From Flavonifractor sp. An82 (GTDB lineage Bacteria > Bacillota > Clostridia > Oscillospirales > Oscillospiraceae): a stretch of DNA of 64,000 nt. Below are positions 31,971 through 40,036 of this stretch, piece by piece. Position 1 is the first letter of the stretch; every line of letters starts with the position of its first letter. Made by a program: the position numbers and the translations under genes. The notes under the pieces were generated by a model. The model saw only the letters and a program-made list of their open reading frames with translations. It was not told the DNA's origin and did no database searches. The stretch covers positions 16,989 to 80,988 of the forward strand of contig NZ_NFHG01000017.1 in NCBI RefSeq assembly GCF_002159265.1, read 5' to 3'.

Positions 31971-32645
31971 ATGAAGATCCTGGTAGCAGACGACGAGCGG
32001 GACATGGCTGACGCACTGGAGGCCATGCTCCGGCGGGAGCACTATTCCGTGGAGGCGGTATACAACGGGCGGGACGCCCTGGACTACGGGCTGTCCGGCC
32101 TGTATGACTGTCTGGTGCTGGACCTGATGATGCCCGGCATAGATGGGTTGGAGGTCCTCACCACCCTGCGGGAGCACGGCATAGACACCCCCATCCTTCT
32201 GCTCACCGCCCGGGGGGAGATCCCAGACCGTATCCGCGGTCTGGATGCCGGTGCCGACGATTATCTCACCAAGCCCTTCGCCATGGGGGAGCTCACCGCC
32301 CGGGTGCGGGCCCTGACTCGTCGGAGGAACAATATTGCCCCCGACCGGCTGACGGTGGGGGACCTGACCCTGGACCGGACTACCTTTGAGCTCTCCGCCC
32401 ACGGCTCCTCCCTTCGGCTGGCCGGTAAGGAGTACCAGCTGCTGGAGCTGCTCATGCGTAAGCCCGGTCTTCGGCTGTCCACCGAACAGCTGATGGAGCG
32501 GATCTGGGGCTGTGACAGCGACGCCGACGTCAGCGTGGTTTGGGCCAATATCTCCTTCCTCCGCCGCAAGCTGGAGCGCCTTCATGCCCAAGTAAAGATC
32601 ACTGCCAGCCGCGGCCTGGGTTATGCTGTGGAGGCAATCCGTTGA
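31971..32645 (+). CDS. OmpR/PhoB-family response regulator
   Basis: A 224-residue regulator with a receiver domain (DDE at residues 8-10 region, phospho-acceptor in LVLDLMMPGIDGLE, Lys in TKPF) and a winged-helix DNA-binding domain (LAGKEYQLLELLMRKPG; SVVWANISFLRRKL). ATG at 31971 follows AGAGGTGG. Its stop overlaps the kinase start (TTGA). The signal is unknown. Being divergent from the ABC exporter operon by 190 bp, it may control that exporter, as is common for such pairs. Confidence 0.93.
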   Translation: MKILVADDERDMADALEAMLRREHYSVEAVYNGRDALDYGLSGLYDCLVLDLMMPGIDGLEVLTTLREHGIDTPILLLTARGEIPDRIRGLDAGADDYLTKPFAMGELTARVRALTRRRNNIAPDRLTVGDLTLDRTTFELSAHGSSLRLAGKEYQLLELLMRKPGLRLSTEQLMERIWGCDSDADVSVVWANISFLRRKLERLHAQVKITASRGLGYAVEAIR

Positions 32646-33871
32646 TCCGCTCTCTGCGGCGCCGTTTTCTGGTGATCGCCATGCTCTCCCTGGCCGGGAC
32701 CCTCTTCCTGCTCTGTCTGGCCATCAATCTGGGCTACCGCCTTGTCAGCACCCACCGGGCGGACACCGTGATTGGCACCCTCCATCAAAACGCCGGCTCC
32801 TTCCCCAGCCCGGAGGAGGTACCTCCGGACCCCGGCGCCCACAGCGGTTTTCTGCTTACCCAGGAGACTCCCTTTGAGACCCGCTATTTCACCGTTCATC
32901 TCTCATCGGACGGAACACAGATGGACGTAAACGCCGACCACATCGCTGCCCTGGACCCCGACATGGTGGCGGACCGGGTGGAGGAGATACTGGACAGCGG
33001 CAAGGCCTCCGGCTATCTGGGATATTATCGTTATGGTGTGTTTGAGGAGGAGGATGGCATTACCATTATCGGCCTGGACTGCTTCTTGCAGCTACAGGCG
33101 GTAGGCAGTGTGCTGCGCATCACCGTGCTGGCCTCCCTGGCCTGTATCGCCATCGTTTTTGTACTGCTGGTGCTCCTCTCCCGGCGGGCGGTCCGCCCCT
33201 TCGCGGAGAACCTGGAAAAGCAGCGGCAGTTTGTCACCGACGCCTCCCATGAGCTGAAGACCCCCCTGGCCATTATCTCTGCCAATACCGGACTGCTGGA
33301 GGCTACTCTGGGCGACAACCGCTGGCTGGCGAGCACACAGGCTCAGATCACCCGTCTGGACCGGCTGATCCATCACCTGATCGAACTGGCCCGCACCGAA
33401 GAAGCCCTACCTGACGAAGAGCTGGAGCCGGTGGATCTCAGTCAGCTGGCGGAGGATGCCGTTCAGGATTTCCAGCCTCTGGCGGAGGCCGCCGGCAAAA
33501 CCCTGGATGCCGCCATACAGCCCGGTCTGGTGATCCGGGGTTCCGGAGGAAATCTGGCCCGGCTGTGCGGCCTGCTGCTGGACAATAGCGTCAAGTATTG
33601 TGACCCCGGCGGCCATATCCGCCTGGCCCTGTCCCGGCGGGGACGGGGCGTGCAGCTCACCCTGTCCAATCCCTGCGCCAGTCTGGACCCGTCAGTCATT
33701 CCCAAGCTGTTTGATCGTTTTTACCGGGCGGACAACTCCCGGGCCCGAGACAGCGGCGGCTGCGGTATCGGTCTGTCCACCGCCCGGGCCATTGTCCAGC
33801 GGCACAGGGGCAAGCTCACCGCCCGGGGCATGGACGGCGGCATCCAGTTTACCGCCTTTTTCCCCCTCTGA
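32642..33871 (+). CDS. Sensor histidine kinase
   Basis: A 409-residue membrane kinase starting at TTG (32642), which overlaps the regulator's stop. It has a first membrane helix at about 8-32, a 120-residue outside domain, and a second helix at about 155-178 (ITVLASLACIAIVFVLLVLL). The phospho-acceptor His is in DASHELKTPLA, the N box in LLDNSVKYCDPGG, and the G box in GGCGIGLSTARAIV. No HAMP domain of full length is evident between helix and dimerisation domain. It forms a two-component system with the preceding regulator. Confidence 0.92.
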   Translation: MIRSLRRRFLVIAMLSLAGTLFLLCLAINLGYRLVSTHRADTVIGTLHQNAGSFPSPEEVPPDPGAHSGFLLTQETPFETRYFTVHLSSDGTQMDVNADHIAALDPDMVADRVEEILDSGKASGYLGYYRYGVFEEEDGITIIGLDCFLQLQAVGSVLRITVLASLACIAIVFVLLVLLSRRAVRPFAENLEKQRQFVTDASHELKTPLAIISANTGLLEATLGDNRWLASTQAQITRLDRLIHHLIELARTEEALPDEELEPVDLSQLAEDAVQDFQPLAEAAGKTLDAAIQPGLVIRGSGGNLARLCGLLLDNSVKYCDPGGHIRLALSRRGRGVQLTLSNPCASLDPSVIPKLFDRFYRADNSRARDSGGCGIGLSTARAIVQRHRGKLTARGMDGGIQFTAFFPL

Positions 33872-33886
33872 TCCGCCCCTGCCGGG

Positions 33887-33914
33887 TTGCCAGCAGGAAA
33901 GATTGTGGTATAAT
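33887..33914 (+). promoter_or_regulatory. Promoter for yaaA-bcp
   Basis: TTGCCA (33887-33892), a 16-bp spacer containing an extended TGG, and TATAAT (33909-33914) lie just before yaaA. Confidence 0.75.
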
Positions 33915-33945
33915 ATCAGAGGAATTTTCATCCGGAGGTAACGCC

Positions 33946-34695
33946 ATGCGCATCCTCATCTCTCCCGCCAAGAAAATGCGGGTAGACACCGACAGCTTTG
34001 CCGCCCCCACCCTTCCCGCCTTTCTTCCAGAGACGGAGAAGTTGCTGGCCGCCCTGCGGACCATGAGCCCCACCCAGCTGCAAAAGCTGTGGAAGTGCAA
34101 CGACTCCATTGCAGCCCTCAATCAGGCCCGACTGGAGACCATGGACCTCCACCGGCAGCTTACCCCTGCCATTCTGTCCTACGAGGGCATTCAGTACCAG
34201 TACATGGCCCCCGGCGTCTTTGACCGGCCTGCTTTGGACTATATCGCCGCACATCTGCGCATCCTCTCCGGCTTTTACGGCCTCCTGCGGCCCTTTGACG
34301 GGGTCACCCCCTACCGTCTGGAGATGGCCGCTCCCCTGTCTGCGGACGGAGCAAAGGACCTGTACGCCTTCTGGGGGGACAAGCTGGCCCGTGCTCTGGC
34401 GGAGGAAACCGATCTGGTGGTCAATCTGGCCTCCAAGGAGTACAGCAAGGCGGTACTCCCTCACCTGCCCGCCCATATCCATGTGCTGACCTGCACCTTT
34501 GGTGAGCAAAAGGGGGACAAGGTGGTGGAAAAGGGCACTATGTGCAAAATGGCCCGGGGCGAGATGGTGCGCTGGATGGCGGAGCATCACGCCCAGCAGG
34601 CGGAAACCCTTCAGCATTTTGACCGGCTGGGCTACCGTTTCTCTCCCGCCCACTCCCGGGCGGAACACTATGTCTTTTTGAAGGAGGATATTTGA
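33946..34695 (+). CDS. yaaA: Peroxide stress protein YaaA
   Basis: A 249-residue YaaA (DUF328) protein. Family members bind DNA and lower free iron during hydrogen peroxide stress. The characteristic start MRILISPAKKMR and the internal LYAFWGDKL and NLASKEYSKAV motifs are visible, as is the ending HSRAEHYVFLKE. It lies 1 bp from bcp and shares its promoter, giving an antioxidant pair. Confidence 0.95.
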   Translation: MRILISPAKKMRVDTDSFAAPTLPAFLPETEKLLAALRTMSPTQLQKLWKCNDSIAALNQARLETMDLHRQLTPAILSYEGIQYQYMAPGVFDRPALDYIAAHLRILSGFYGLLRPFDGVTPYRLEMAAPLSADGAKDLYAFWGDKLARALAEETDLVVNLASKEYSKAVLPHLPAHIHVLTCTFGEQKGDKVVEKGTMCKMARGEMVRWMAEHHAQQAETLQHFDRLGYRFSPAHSRAEHYVFLKEDI

Positions 34696-34696
34696 T

Positions 34697-35155
34697 ATGC
34701 TGGAAGTCGGAGCCCGTGCGCCGGACTTTACCCTGCCGGACAAGGACGGCAACCCCGTCACCCTGTCCAGTTTTCTGGGCAAGCGAGTGGTGGTCTATTT
34801 CTATCCCCGGGACAACACCCCCGGCTGCACCCGCCAGGCCTGCGGCTACGCCGCTGCCTATGATGAGTTCAAGGCCCTGGACACGGTAGTCATCGGCATC
34901 AGCAAGGACTCCGTGGCCTCCCACCAGAAGTTTGCCCAGAAGCATGAGCTGCCCTTCATTCTTCTCTCCGACCCGGAGCTCACCGCCATCCAGGCCTACG
35001 GGGTCTGGCAGGAGAAGAAGAACTACGGCAAGGTCAGCATGGGTGTGGTCCGCTCTACCTTTGTTATCGACGCCGACGGCGTTATTGAAAAGGTGATGCC
35101 CAAGGTCAAGCCGGACACCAACGCCGCCGACATTCTGGCCTATCTGAAAGGATAA
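34697..35155 (+). CDS. bcp: Thioredoxin-dependent peroxiredoxin (Bcp/PrxQ)
   Basis: A 152-residue cytoplasmic peroxiredoxin that reduces hydrogen peroxide and organic peroxides. The peroxidatic cysteine is in the TPGCTRQACG motif; the second cysteine four residues later is the resolving one of the PrxQ type. Flanking motifs YFYPRDNTPG and VRSTFVIDADG are typical. It is cotranscribed with yaaA and followed by a strong terminator. Confidence 0.95.
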   Translation: MLEVGARAPDFTLPDKDGNPVTLSSFLGKRVVVYFYPRDNTPGCTRQACGYAAAYDEFKALDTVVIGISKDSVASHQKFAQKHELPFILLSDPELTAIQAYGVWQEKKNYGKVSMGVVRSTFVIDADGVIEKVMPKVKPDTNAADILAYLKG

Positions 35156-35158
35156 AAG

Positions 35159-35200
35159 AAAGGTGCTTTGCGGACCTGTTGGTCCGCAAAGCACCTTTTT
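35159..35200 (+). terminator. Rho-independent terminator after bcp
   Basis: A 16-bp stem (AGGTGCTTTGCGGACC pairing with GGTCCGCAAAGCACCT) with a TGTT loop is followed by TTTTT. Confidence 0.95.
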
Positions 35201-35262
35201 ATAAAAGCAAACGATATTCTGTCGTTCGGGCCGCCCGGCGCCGGCGCAATGCGCAAAAACAC

Positions 35263-35291
35263 TTGAACTTCCTTTGATTCCCTGCTATAAT
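35263..35291 (+). promoter_or_regulatory. Sigma-A promoter of a candidate non-coding RNA
   Basis: TTGAAC (35263-35268), a 17-bp spacer and TATAAT (35286-35291) form a good promoter with no open frame of credible content behind it. Transcription is expected from about 35298. Confidence 0.8.
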
Positions 35292-35297
35292 CGTCTC

Positions 35298-35530
35298 GAA
35301 AAACAAAAATGCGGCAGCTTGCGGGTGCGCCAACACCCGCAAGCCTGCGCAGGTGCTAGCCCACCTACACAACGGCCATCCGGCCGCACCGCATGGAACA
35401 TTATACGACAATCCGGCCCTTCTTTGCAAGGGGTGGTTTTGTTGTTATTCTTTCATGCATCTGTGTTGCATTGAGAAGGATGCTCCTTCTTACGCTGTGT
35501 AGGCTTTGCCCTGCACAGCGTTTTTGTTTT
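35298..35530 (+). ncRNA. Candidate structured non-coding RNA (about 230 nt), unknown family
   Basis: The stretch lies between a strong promoter and a terminator and contains no plausible gene. Its 5' part folds as a closed multi-branch unit. An outer stem, ATGCGG (35309-35314) with CCGCAT (35389-35394), encloses three hairpins: GCTTGCGGGTG/CACCCGCAAGC (35317-35344), AGGTG/CACCT (35351-35366) and CGGCC/GGCCG (35373-35386). A further stem, AGAAGGA/TCCTTCT (35474-35490), precedes the terminator CGCTGTG/CACAGCG (35493-35520) plus TTTTTGTTTTT. I do not see the signatures of 6S RNA, SRP RNA, tmRNA, RNase P or a known riboswitch. Confidence 0.6.
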
Positions 35531-35534
35531 TCGC

Positions 35535-35569
35535 CCAACCCCCGGGGGCGTAAGCCCCCGGGATGGTTG
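35535..35569. repeat. Long GC-rich hairpin after the candidate RNA
   Basis: CCAACC-CCGGGGGC and GCCCCCGGG-GGTTG pair around a GTAA tetraloop. There is no T-run, so it is not a canonical terminator. It may be part of the 5' leader of the following membrane protein or a pausing or stability element. Confidence 0.55.
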
Positions 35570-35597
35570 AGGTGAAATTCAAGAAAGAAGGGAAGAT

Positions 35598-35626
35598 TTG
35601 AGTATGAGACGCACGCCAGGGATAAT
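35598..35626 (+). promoter_or_regulatory. Possible promoter for the 35692 membrane protein
   Basis: TTGAGT (35598-35603), a 17-bp spacer and GATAAT (35621-35626) precede the gene by 66 bp. Confidence 0.5.
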
Positions 35627-35691
35627 ATGGGGTTCTCCCCACCGACCAACCGGCCGCCGCCCCGGGAAGCACAACTGTAGGAGGTGATGGC

Positions 35692-36180
35692 ATGGATGTT
35701 TACACAAAGAGAAAAGCTGTCCTGCTTCTCCTCGTGTTGGCCGGTTTTGTTTGTTATGCGTTGCCATTTGGCAGGGTCTCTTTCATCATCACGCTTGAAT
35801 TTAGCGGCTGGGAATACCTCTCCCTTCTGTTCCGGTATTCTATGTATGAGGACATCCTGAATTTCTCTATCCTTCTAGCAGTGATTCTATTGGCCGTGGA
35901 GGCTATCCTGCTTGTCAGAGTAGACCTGCGCTTCTTGGAATCAAAACATAAATATAATGACTCCAGCAGTAAATATATTGCACTTCTTCCTGGAGTCGGC
36001 GCAGCCTTGCTGACTGCTTGGTGTATAGGCTTCATGAGCGGTGAAGACAGCATGTTTGGCAAAATTGGCTTTGGTCTTTACCTTACTATAGCGGTGTATA
36101 TTATCAACGCCGCCGCTGTCTATTTGGTTTTGCGGCGTCCAAAGCAAGTGGGCTTTTCTGTGCATACAAAGCAGAAATAA
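35692..36180 (+). CDS. Unknown small polytopic membrane protein
   Basis: A 162-residue protein with four hydrophobic segments (for example KAVLLLLVLAGFVCYAL; FSILLAVILLAVEAILLV; YIALLPGVGAALLTAWCIG; LTIAVYIINAAAVYLVL) and short charged loops, ending in a basic tail. Its codon use is less GC-rich than the neighbours, which may point to acquisition from elsewhere. AGGAGGTGATGG just upstream is a perfect ribosome site for ATG at 35692. A bidirectional terminator follows. No family is recognised. Confidence 0.7.
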   Translation: MDVYTKRKAVLLLLVLAGFVCYALPFGRVSFIITLEFSGWEYLSLLFRYSMYEDILNFSILLAVILLAVEAILLVRVDLRFLESKHKYNDSSSKYIALLPGVGAALLTAWCIGFMSGEDSMFGKIGFGLYLTIAVYIINAAAVYLVLRRPKQVGFSVHTKQK

Positions 36181-36236
36181 GAACTTTGGTCTGTTGCAAA
36201 ATGCAGTTTTCAGACCTGGGAAGAAATTTGTGCATT

Positions 36237-36285
36237 TAAAAAGTGAGCGGGAACCGCTGTTTAGACGGTTCCCGCTCACTTTTTC
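36237..36285. terminator. Bidirectional terminator
   Basis: A 19-bp stem (AAAAAGTGAGCGGGAACCG and its complement) with A-run and T-run flanks lies between the convergent membrane protein and ECF transporter genes. Confidence 0.93.
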
Positions 36286-36335
36286 TTTGACCTAATTTTC
36301 CAAAATTTTGTTTTGCGGCAGTCCCGTTTTGATCA

Positions 36336-36905
36336 TCAGTTGTGACTTTTCCGTCCATCCGGGCTAAATCCCGCTCGGGCTTCCGCATGGCTGAGCACCG
36401 GCAGCAGCACCGCGCACACCACAACGCCGGTCAGACCCTGTACCACGTTGAAGGGCACGCCTGCCAGCACTGCCGCCGCTGCTGCCGCCAGGCTGCTGCC
36501 TGCCAGAACCATCATCCCTACCTCATAGAGGAAATAGCCGCCAACCATGACCGCCTCGGCGGGGAGTCCGCACAGAAGCACACCCAGCGGGACAGAGATA
36601 TGGGCTTTCTTCCGGCAGAGCCCATACAGACACCCGCCCACCAGTGCCGTCAGCGCCTTGATGACAAAGGTCCCCGGCACCCACGCCGTGTAGCCGCCGA
36701 ACAAGTCGGCCAGCATGGACCCGATTCCTGCCGCCGCCGCGCCCAGCCCGGGTCCCAGCAAAATGCCGCAGATCAGCACCATCCCATCCCCCAAATGGAT
36801 ATACCCCAAGGTGGGGGTGGGGATCCGGATCACCATGGTGGCAGCCGTGGTCAGCGCCGCCAGCAGGGCCGCCATGACCATACGCCTGGTTTTGAGGTTC
36901 GCCAT
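36336..36905 (-). CDS. ECF transporter S component (vitamin uptake)
   Basis: A 189-residue six-helix membrane protein, the substrate-binding S component of an energy-coupling factor transporter. The start MANLKTRRMVMAALLAAL carries the AxxxA-type helix that docks with EcfT. The following PTPTLGYIHLGDGMVLICGILLGP loop is typical of the HmpT/PanT/ThiW-like group. No EcfA or EcfT genes are nearby, so it would use a shared module encoded elsewhere. No riboswitch is evident upstream, so the vitamin is undetermined. Confidence 0.85.
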   Translation of the reverse strand: MANLKTRRMVMAALLAALTTAATMVIRIPTPTLGYIHLGDGMVLICGILLGPGLGAAAAGIGSMLADLFGGYTAWVPGTFVIKALTALVGGCLYGLCRKKAHISVPLGVLLCGLPAEAVMVGGYFLYEVGMMVLAGSSLAAAAAAVLAGVPFNVVQGLTGVVVCAVLLPVLSHAEARAGFSPDGRKSHN

Positions 36906-37031
36906 ACAGAAACGCCTTCCTTCCGTTTTTTATCTGTGCCCCCAGTATAGGTCGAATCTGATCTTTTTAAAATAGCCAATTTTAATCTATTTTATAAGGT
37001 CAGATTTGATAAGATATTTTAGCTGCCACCA

Positions 37032-37066
37032 TAAAACAGAGCCCGCCGGCATACCGGCGGGCTCTG
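37032..37066 (-). terminator. Rho-independent terminator after cysS
   Basis: Read on the minus strand, CAGAGCCCGCCGG and CCGGCGGGCTCTG form a 13-bp stem followed by TTTTAT. Confidence 0.9.
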
Positions 37067-37077
37067 CGTATTTCGGA

Positions 37078-38487
37078 TTATACCCGGGTCCAGGTGGTCC
37101 CTTCCTTGCTGTCCTTGATCTCTACGCCCATCTCTTTGAGCTGATCACGAATGGCGTCTGCAGTGGCCCAGTCCTTGGCCTTCTTGGCCTCCAGGCGCTT
37201 GGCAATGAGAGCCTCGATCTCCTCGGCCCCCTCCACCGGAGCGGCCTCCTTCTCCTTGAGGGCAGCTGCCTTGTCCAGCAGACTCAGGCCCAGCACCTGG
37301 TCAAAGCTGGCGATGAGGGCCCGCTTGGTGGCATCGTTGGTATCCGCCTTGAGCACGTCATACAGGGCGGTAACACCCAGAGAGGTGTTCAGATCGTTGC
37401 CCACCGCTTCAATGAAGGCCGCCTTGTACTGATCGAACACGGCCTGATCCACGTCGCCGTCCTCGGCCAGCGCGGCCACACGGGCCACCAGCTTGTCGTA
37501 GGCCACCTTGGCGTTGTCCAGGTTCTCCCAGGAGAACACCAGGCCCTTGCGGTAGTGGGACTGGAGGCAGAAGAAGCGGTAGACCAGAGGATCGTACCCC
37601 TTCTCCTCCAGCAGGGAGACGGTGAGGAACTCGCCGCTGGACTTGCTCATCTTGCCGGAGTTGGTGTTCAGGTGATGGACGTGCATCCAGTATTTGCACC
37701 AGGGGTGGCCCAGATAGGCCTCCGACTGGGCAATCTCGTTGGTATGGTGGGGGAAGGCGTTGTCGATGCCGCCGCAGTGGATATCCAGATACTCGCCTGC
37801 ATACTTCATGGAGATGCAGGAGCACTCAATGTGCCAGCCGGGATAGCCCACGCCCCAGGGGGAATCCCACTTCAGGGCCTGATCCTCAAACTTGGACTTG
37901 GTGAACCACAGCACAAAGTCGTTCTTATTGCGCTTGTTCAGGTCCTCCTCCACGCCCTCACGGACGCCTACCGCCAGGTCCTCCTCGTCGTGGTCGTTGA
38001 ACACATAGTATTTCTCCAGTTTGGAGGTGTCAAAGTACACGTTGCCGCCGGCCACATAGGCATAGCCGGTGTCCAGCAGCTTGGTGATGACCTTGATATA
38101 GTCGTCGATCATACCGGTGGCGGGCTGCACCACCTCGGGGTACTTGATGTTCAGCTTCTTGCAGTCGGCAAAGAAAGCGTCAGTGTAGAACTGAGCGATC
38201 TCCATCACGCTCTTGTGCTCCCGCTTGGCGCCCTTTAACATCTTGTCCTCACCGGTGTCGGCGTCGGAGGCCAGGTGGCCCACGTCGGTGATGTTCATGA
38301 TGCGCTTTACGTCATAGCCCTCATAGCGGAGGAATTTTTCCAGCACGTCCTCCATCAGATAGCTGCGCAGGTTGCCGATATGGGCAAAGTGATACACGGT
38401 GGGGCCGCAGGTGTACATGGACACCTTGCCGGGCTCATGGGGAACAAACTCTTCTTTTTTGCGGCTTGCGGAGTTATACAGTTTCAT
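37078..38487 (-). CDS. cysS: Cysteinyl-tRNA synthetase
   Basis: A 469-residue class I synthetase charging tRNA-Cys. The HIGH motif appears as FAHIGN, the zinc ligands begin with CGPTVY, and the KMSKS motif is GKMSKSSGEF. The substrate-pocket sequences WHIECS and GGIDNAFPHHTNEIAQ are characteristic. ATG at 38487 has AAGGAG 9 nt upstream; a longer frame would overlap the cysE end. It is the second gene of the cysteine T-box operon. Confidence 0.97.
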   Translation of the reverse strand: MKLYNSASRKKEEFVPHEPGKVSMYTCGPTVYHFAHIGNLRSYLMEDVLEKFLRYEGYDVKRIMNITDVGHLASDADTGEDKMLKGAKREHKSVMEIAQFYTDAFFADCKKLNIKYPEVVQPATGMIDDYIKVITKLLDTGYAYVAGGNVYFDTSKLEKYYVFNDHDEEDLAVGVREGVEEDLNKRNKNDFVLWFTKSKFEDQALKWDSPWGVGYPGWHIECSCISMKYAGEYLDIHCGGIDNAFPHHTNEIAQSEAYLGHPWCKYWMHVHHLNTNSGKMSKSSGEFLTVSLLEEKGYDPLVYRFFCLQSHYRKGLVFSWENLDNAKVAYDKLVARVAALAEDGDVDQAVFDQYKAAFIEAVGNDLNTSLGVTALYDVLKADTNDATKRALIASFDQVLGLSLLDKAAALKEKEAAPVEGAEEIEALIAKRLEAKKAKDWATADAIRDQLKEMGVEIKDSKEGTTWTRV

Positions 38488-38500
38488 GGTAATTCGCTCC

Positions 38501-39193
38501 TTATTGATTTTGGCTTCTTGCCTGTTCATCCATCAGCTTTTCCAGCCACTCCAGCCGGGAACTGATGGCCTGCAATTCTTTCTGTACCGGGTCGGTGACG
38601 TGGATCTGATCCACAGAGGAGGCGTAATCCACCTTCTCCCCGGCAATGCGCACCACCCGGGCGGGCACGCCCACGGCGGTGGCGTCGGGGGGGATCTCAC
38701 TGAGCACCACCGCGTTGGCGGCGATGCGGGAATTGTCCCCCACCTTGAAAGGGCCCAGTACCTTGGCGCCGGTGGACACCATCACGTTGTTGCCCAGGGT
38801 GGGGTGGCGTTTCCCCTGGTCCTTGCCGGTGCCGCCCAGGGTGACCCCGTGGTAGATGAGGCAGTCGTCGCCGATCTCGGCGGTCTCGCCGATGACGATA
38901 CCCATGCCGTGGTCGATGACGAACCGGCGGCCGATCTTGGCCCCGGGGTGGATCTCAATGCCCGTCCAGAACCGGCTCCACTGGCTGACGAACCGGGCCA
39001 GGAATTTCAGTTTGTGGCAGTAGAGGAAGTGGGCAAACCGGTGATAGATGATGGCGTGCACACCGGGGTAGAGCAAAAAGATTTCCAGACGGCTCCGTGC
39101 CGCCGGGTCGCGGGCCTGATAGGCCCGCAGGGTCTCGCCGAGTCGGGTCAGGAAAACCACCTCCAAAGAAAAACGCCTCTTATGCATCTGCAC
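38501..39193 (-). CDS. cysE: Serine O-acetyltransferase
   Basis: Acetylates serine for cysteine synthesis. The protein has the N-terminal helical SATase region (DPAARSRLEIFLLYPGVHAIIYHR) and the left-handed hexapeptide-repeat domain (GAKIGRRFVIDHGMGIVIGETAEIGDDCLIYHGVTLGGTG), followed by a C-terminal extension ending in RSQNQ. The longest frame starts at ATG 39193, but that ATG and the one at 39187 lie inside the T-box terminator hairpin. The strong GGAGGTGG site at about 39164-39157 points to a GTG at 39160 or a CTG at 39151 as the real start, which would also match normal family length. It forms an operon with cysS. Confidence 0.93.
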   Translation of the reverse strand: MQMHKRRFSLEVVFLTRLGETLRAYQARDPAARSRLEIFLLYPGVHAIIYHRFAHFLYCHKLKFLARFVSQWSRFWTGIEIHPGAKIGRRFVIDHGMGIVIGETAEIGDDCLIYHGVTLGGTGKDQGKRHPTLGNNVMVSTGAKVLGPFKVGDNSRIAANAVVLSEIPPDATAVGVPARVVRIAGEKVDYASSVDQIHVTDPVQKELQAISSRLEWLEKLMDEQARSQNQ

Positions 39194-39393
39194 AAGAGGC
39201 GATCAAATCGCGGTTCCACTCTCATTTCTCACTCAATGGCTTATGACGGGGCCAGCCGGGGGGCATCCACATCCCCCGCGCTCCCGGACGCACATTCTCC
39301 AGTTACTCCCTGGGACCGCTCTCAGCCGGTGACGTTCCCTCTCTGGCGGGTACTCGCTGGGTACTATTTCCGTTCCTCGCGCTATTTGATTAC
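39160..39393 (-). promoter_or_regulatory. T-box riboswitch leader (cysteine) of cysE-cysS
   Basis: On the minus strand, the T-box core GAGTGGAACCGCG lies at about 39222-39209. It is followed by a terminator whose arms are GCCTCTTGTG and CATAAGAGGC, plus TTTTT. Upstream are the expected Stem I segments, including AGAATGTGCGTCC, which contains a TGC codon suitable as the cysteine specifier. The downstream genes, cysE and cysS, make cysteine specificity the obvious reading. Confidence 0.9.
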
Positions 39394-39399
39394 CATAGT

Positions 39400-39428
39400 A
39401 TACTACCACGTTTCCCTTTTGGTGTCAA
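39400..39428 (-). promoter_or_regulatory. Sigma-A promoter of the cysteine T-box operon
   Basis: On the minus strand, TTGACA (39428-39423), a 17-bp spacer and TAGTAT (39405-39400) precede the leader. Confidence 0.82.
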
Positions 39429-39500
39429 GCAACGGGACCCTTGCTTTTTCCCGCCGCCGATGATATCCTGTACCCAGAAAGGTGCGAAAGGAGGCACATA

Positions 39501-39989
39501 ATGGCGCTGATTCATTGTCCCGAGTGCGGCAAGGAGATCTCCGACAAGGCCCCCGCCTGCATTCACTGCGGCTATCCCCTCTCCTTCGTTTCTCCGGAGC
39601 AGGCGGAGCCCGACCGCTTCACCCTGTTTCTCAGCTACTGCCCCAGCTACCCAGACATCCGGAGCAAAACCATCCGTGCCCTGACCGAAACGCTGAACTA
39701 TTCCCCAGAGGACGCTAGATCCATGGTCCGTGCCGCCCTCCGCACCCCAGTTCCCCTCCGGCAGCGGCTTACACAGGAGGAAGCCCAGGATCTGGCGGAC
39801 CGGCTGAAGAAAACCGGCGCCAGCTTCCAGATCTCCGATGGCCCTACCCTGGAGCGCACCGGCGTGGCCGTAGCCATACCCGGCGACCAGCTTACCTTTG
39901 GCCGGGCGGTGGGGGCGGTGGTTCTGGGCCTTCTTGCCTGGAACTGCATCGCATTTTTCCTCAACCTTCTTCTGGCTTACATTTTATAA
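39501..39989 (+). CDS. Zinc-ribbon protein with C-terminal membrane anchor
   Basis: A 162-residue protein. It opens with a zinc ribbon (CPECGKEISDKAPACIHCGYPL, residues 6-27, two CxxC pairs). The middle (about 40-120) alternates charged helices and resembles a ribosomal-protein-L7/L12-like or YkuJ-sized module (TLNYSPEDARSMVRAAL; AQDLADRLKKTGASFQI). The end is a membrane helix (AVGAVVLGLLAWNCIAFFLNLLLAYIL). ATG at 39501 follows AAAGGAGGCAC. Function unknown; a bidirectional terminator follows. Confidence 0.75.
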   Translation: MALIHCPECGKEISDKAPACIHCGYPLSFVSPEQAEPDRFTLFLSYCPSYPDIRSKTIRALTETLNYSPEDARSMVRAALRTPVPLRQRLTQEEAQDLADRLKKTGASFQISDGPTLERTGVAVAIPGDQLTFGRAVGAVVLGLLAWNCIAFFLNLLLAYIL

Positions 39990-40001
39990 CCATATCAGTC
40001 C

Positions 40002-40036
40002 AAAAGGGCGCGCTGCTGTGCAGCGCGCCCTTTTTC
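40002..40036. terminator. Bidirectional terminator
   Basis: AAAGGGCGCGCTGC and GCAGCGCGCCCTTT pair around a TGT loop, with A-rich and T-rich flanks. It separates the zinc-ribbon gene from the pgsA-transferase genes. Confidence 0.93.

Noticed and set aside
35298..35530. Identification of the candidate RNA as 6S RNA, SRP RNA, tmRNA or RNase P
   Set aside because: None of the conserved sequences of these classes could be seen (for example the GGAAG/AGCAG loop of SRP RNA or a 3' CCA with tag frame), and the branched fold does not fit the 6S rod.
35274..35693. Several short open frames on both strands in the 35.2-35.7 kb gap
   Set aside because: They overlap strong stems and a terminator, lack ribosome sites and show no protein-like pattern. 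A structured RNA explains the region better.
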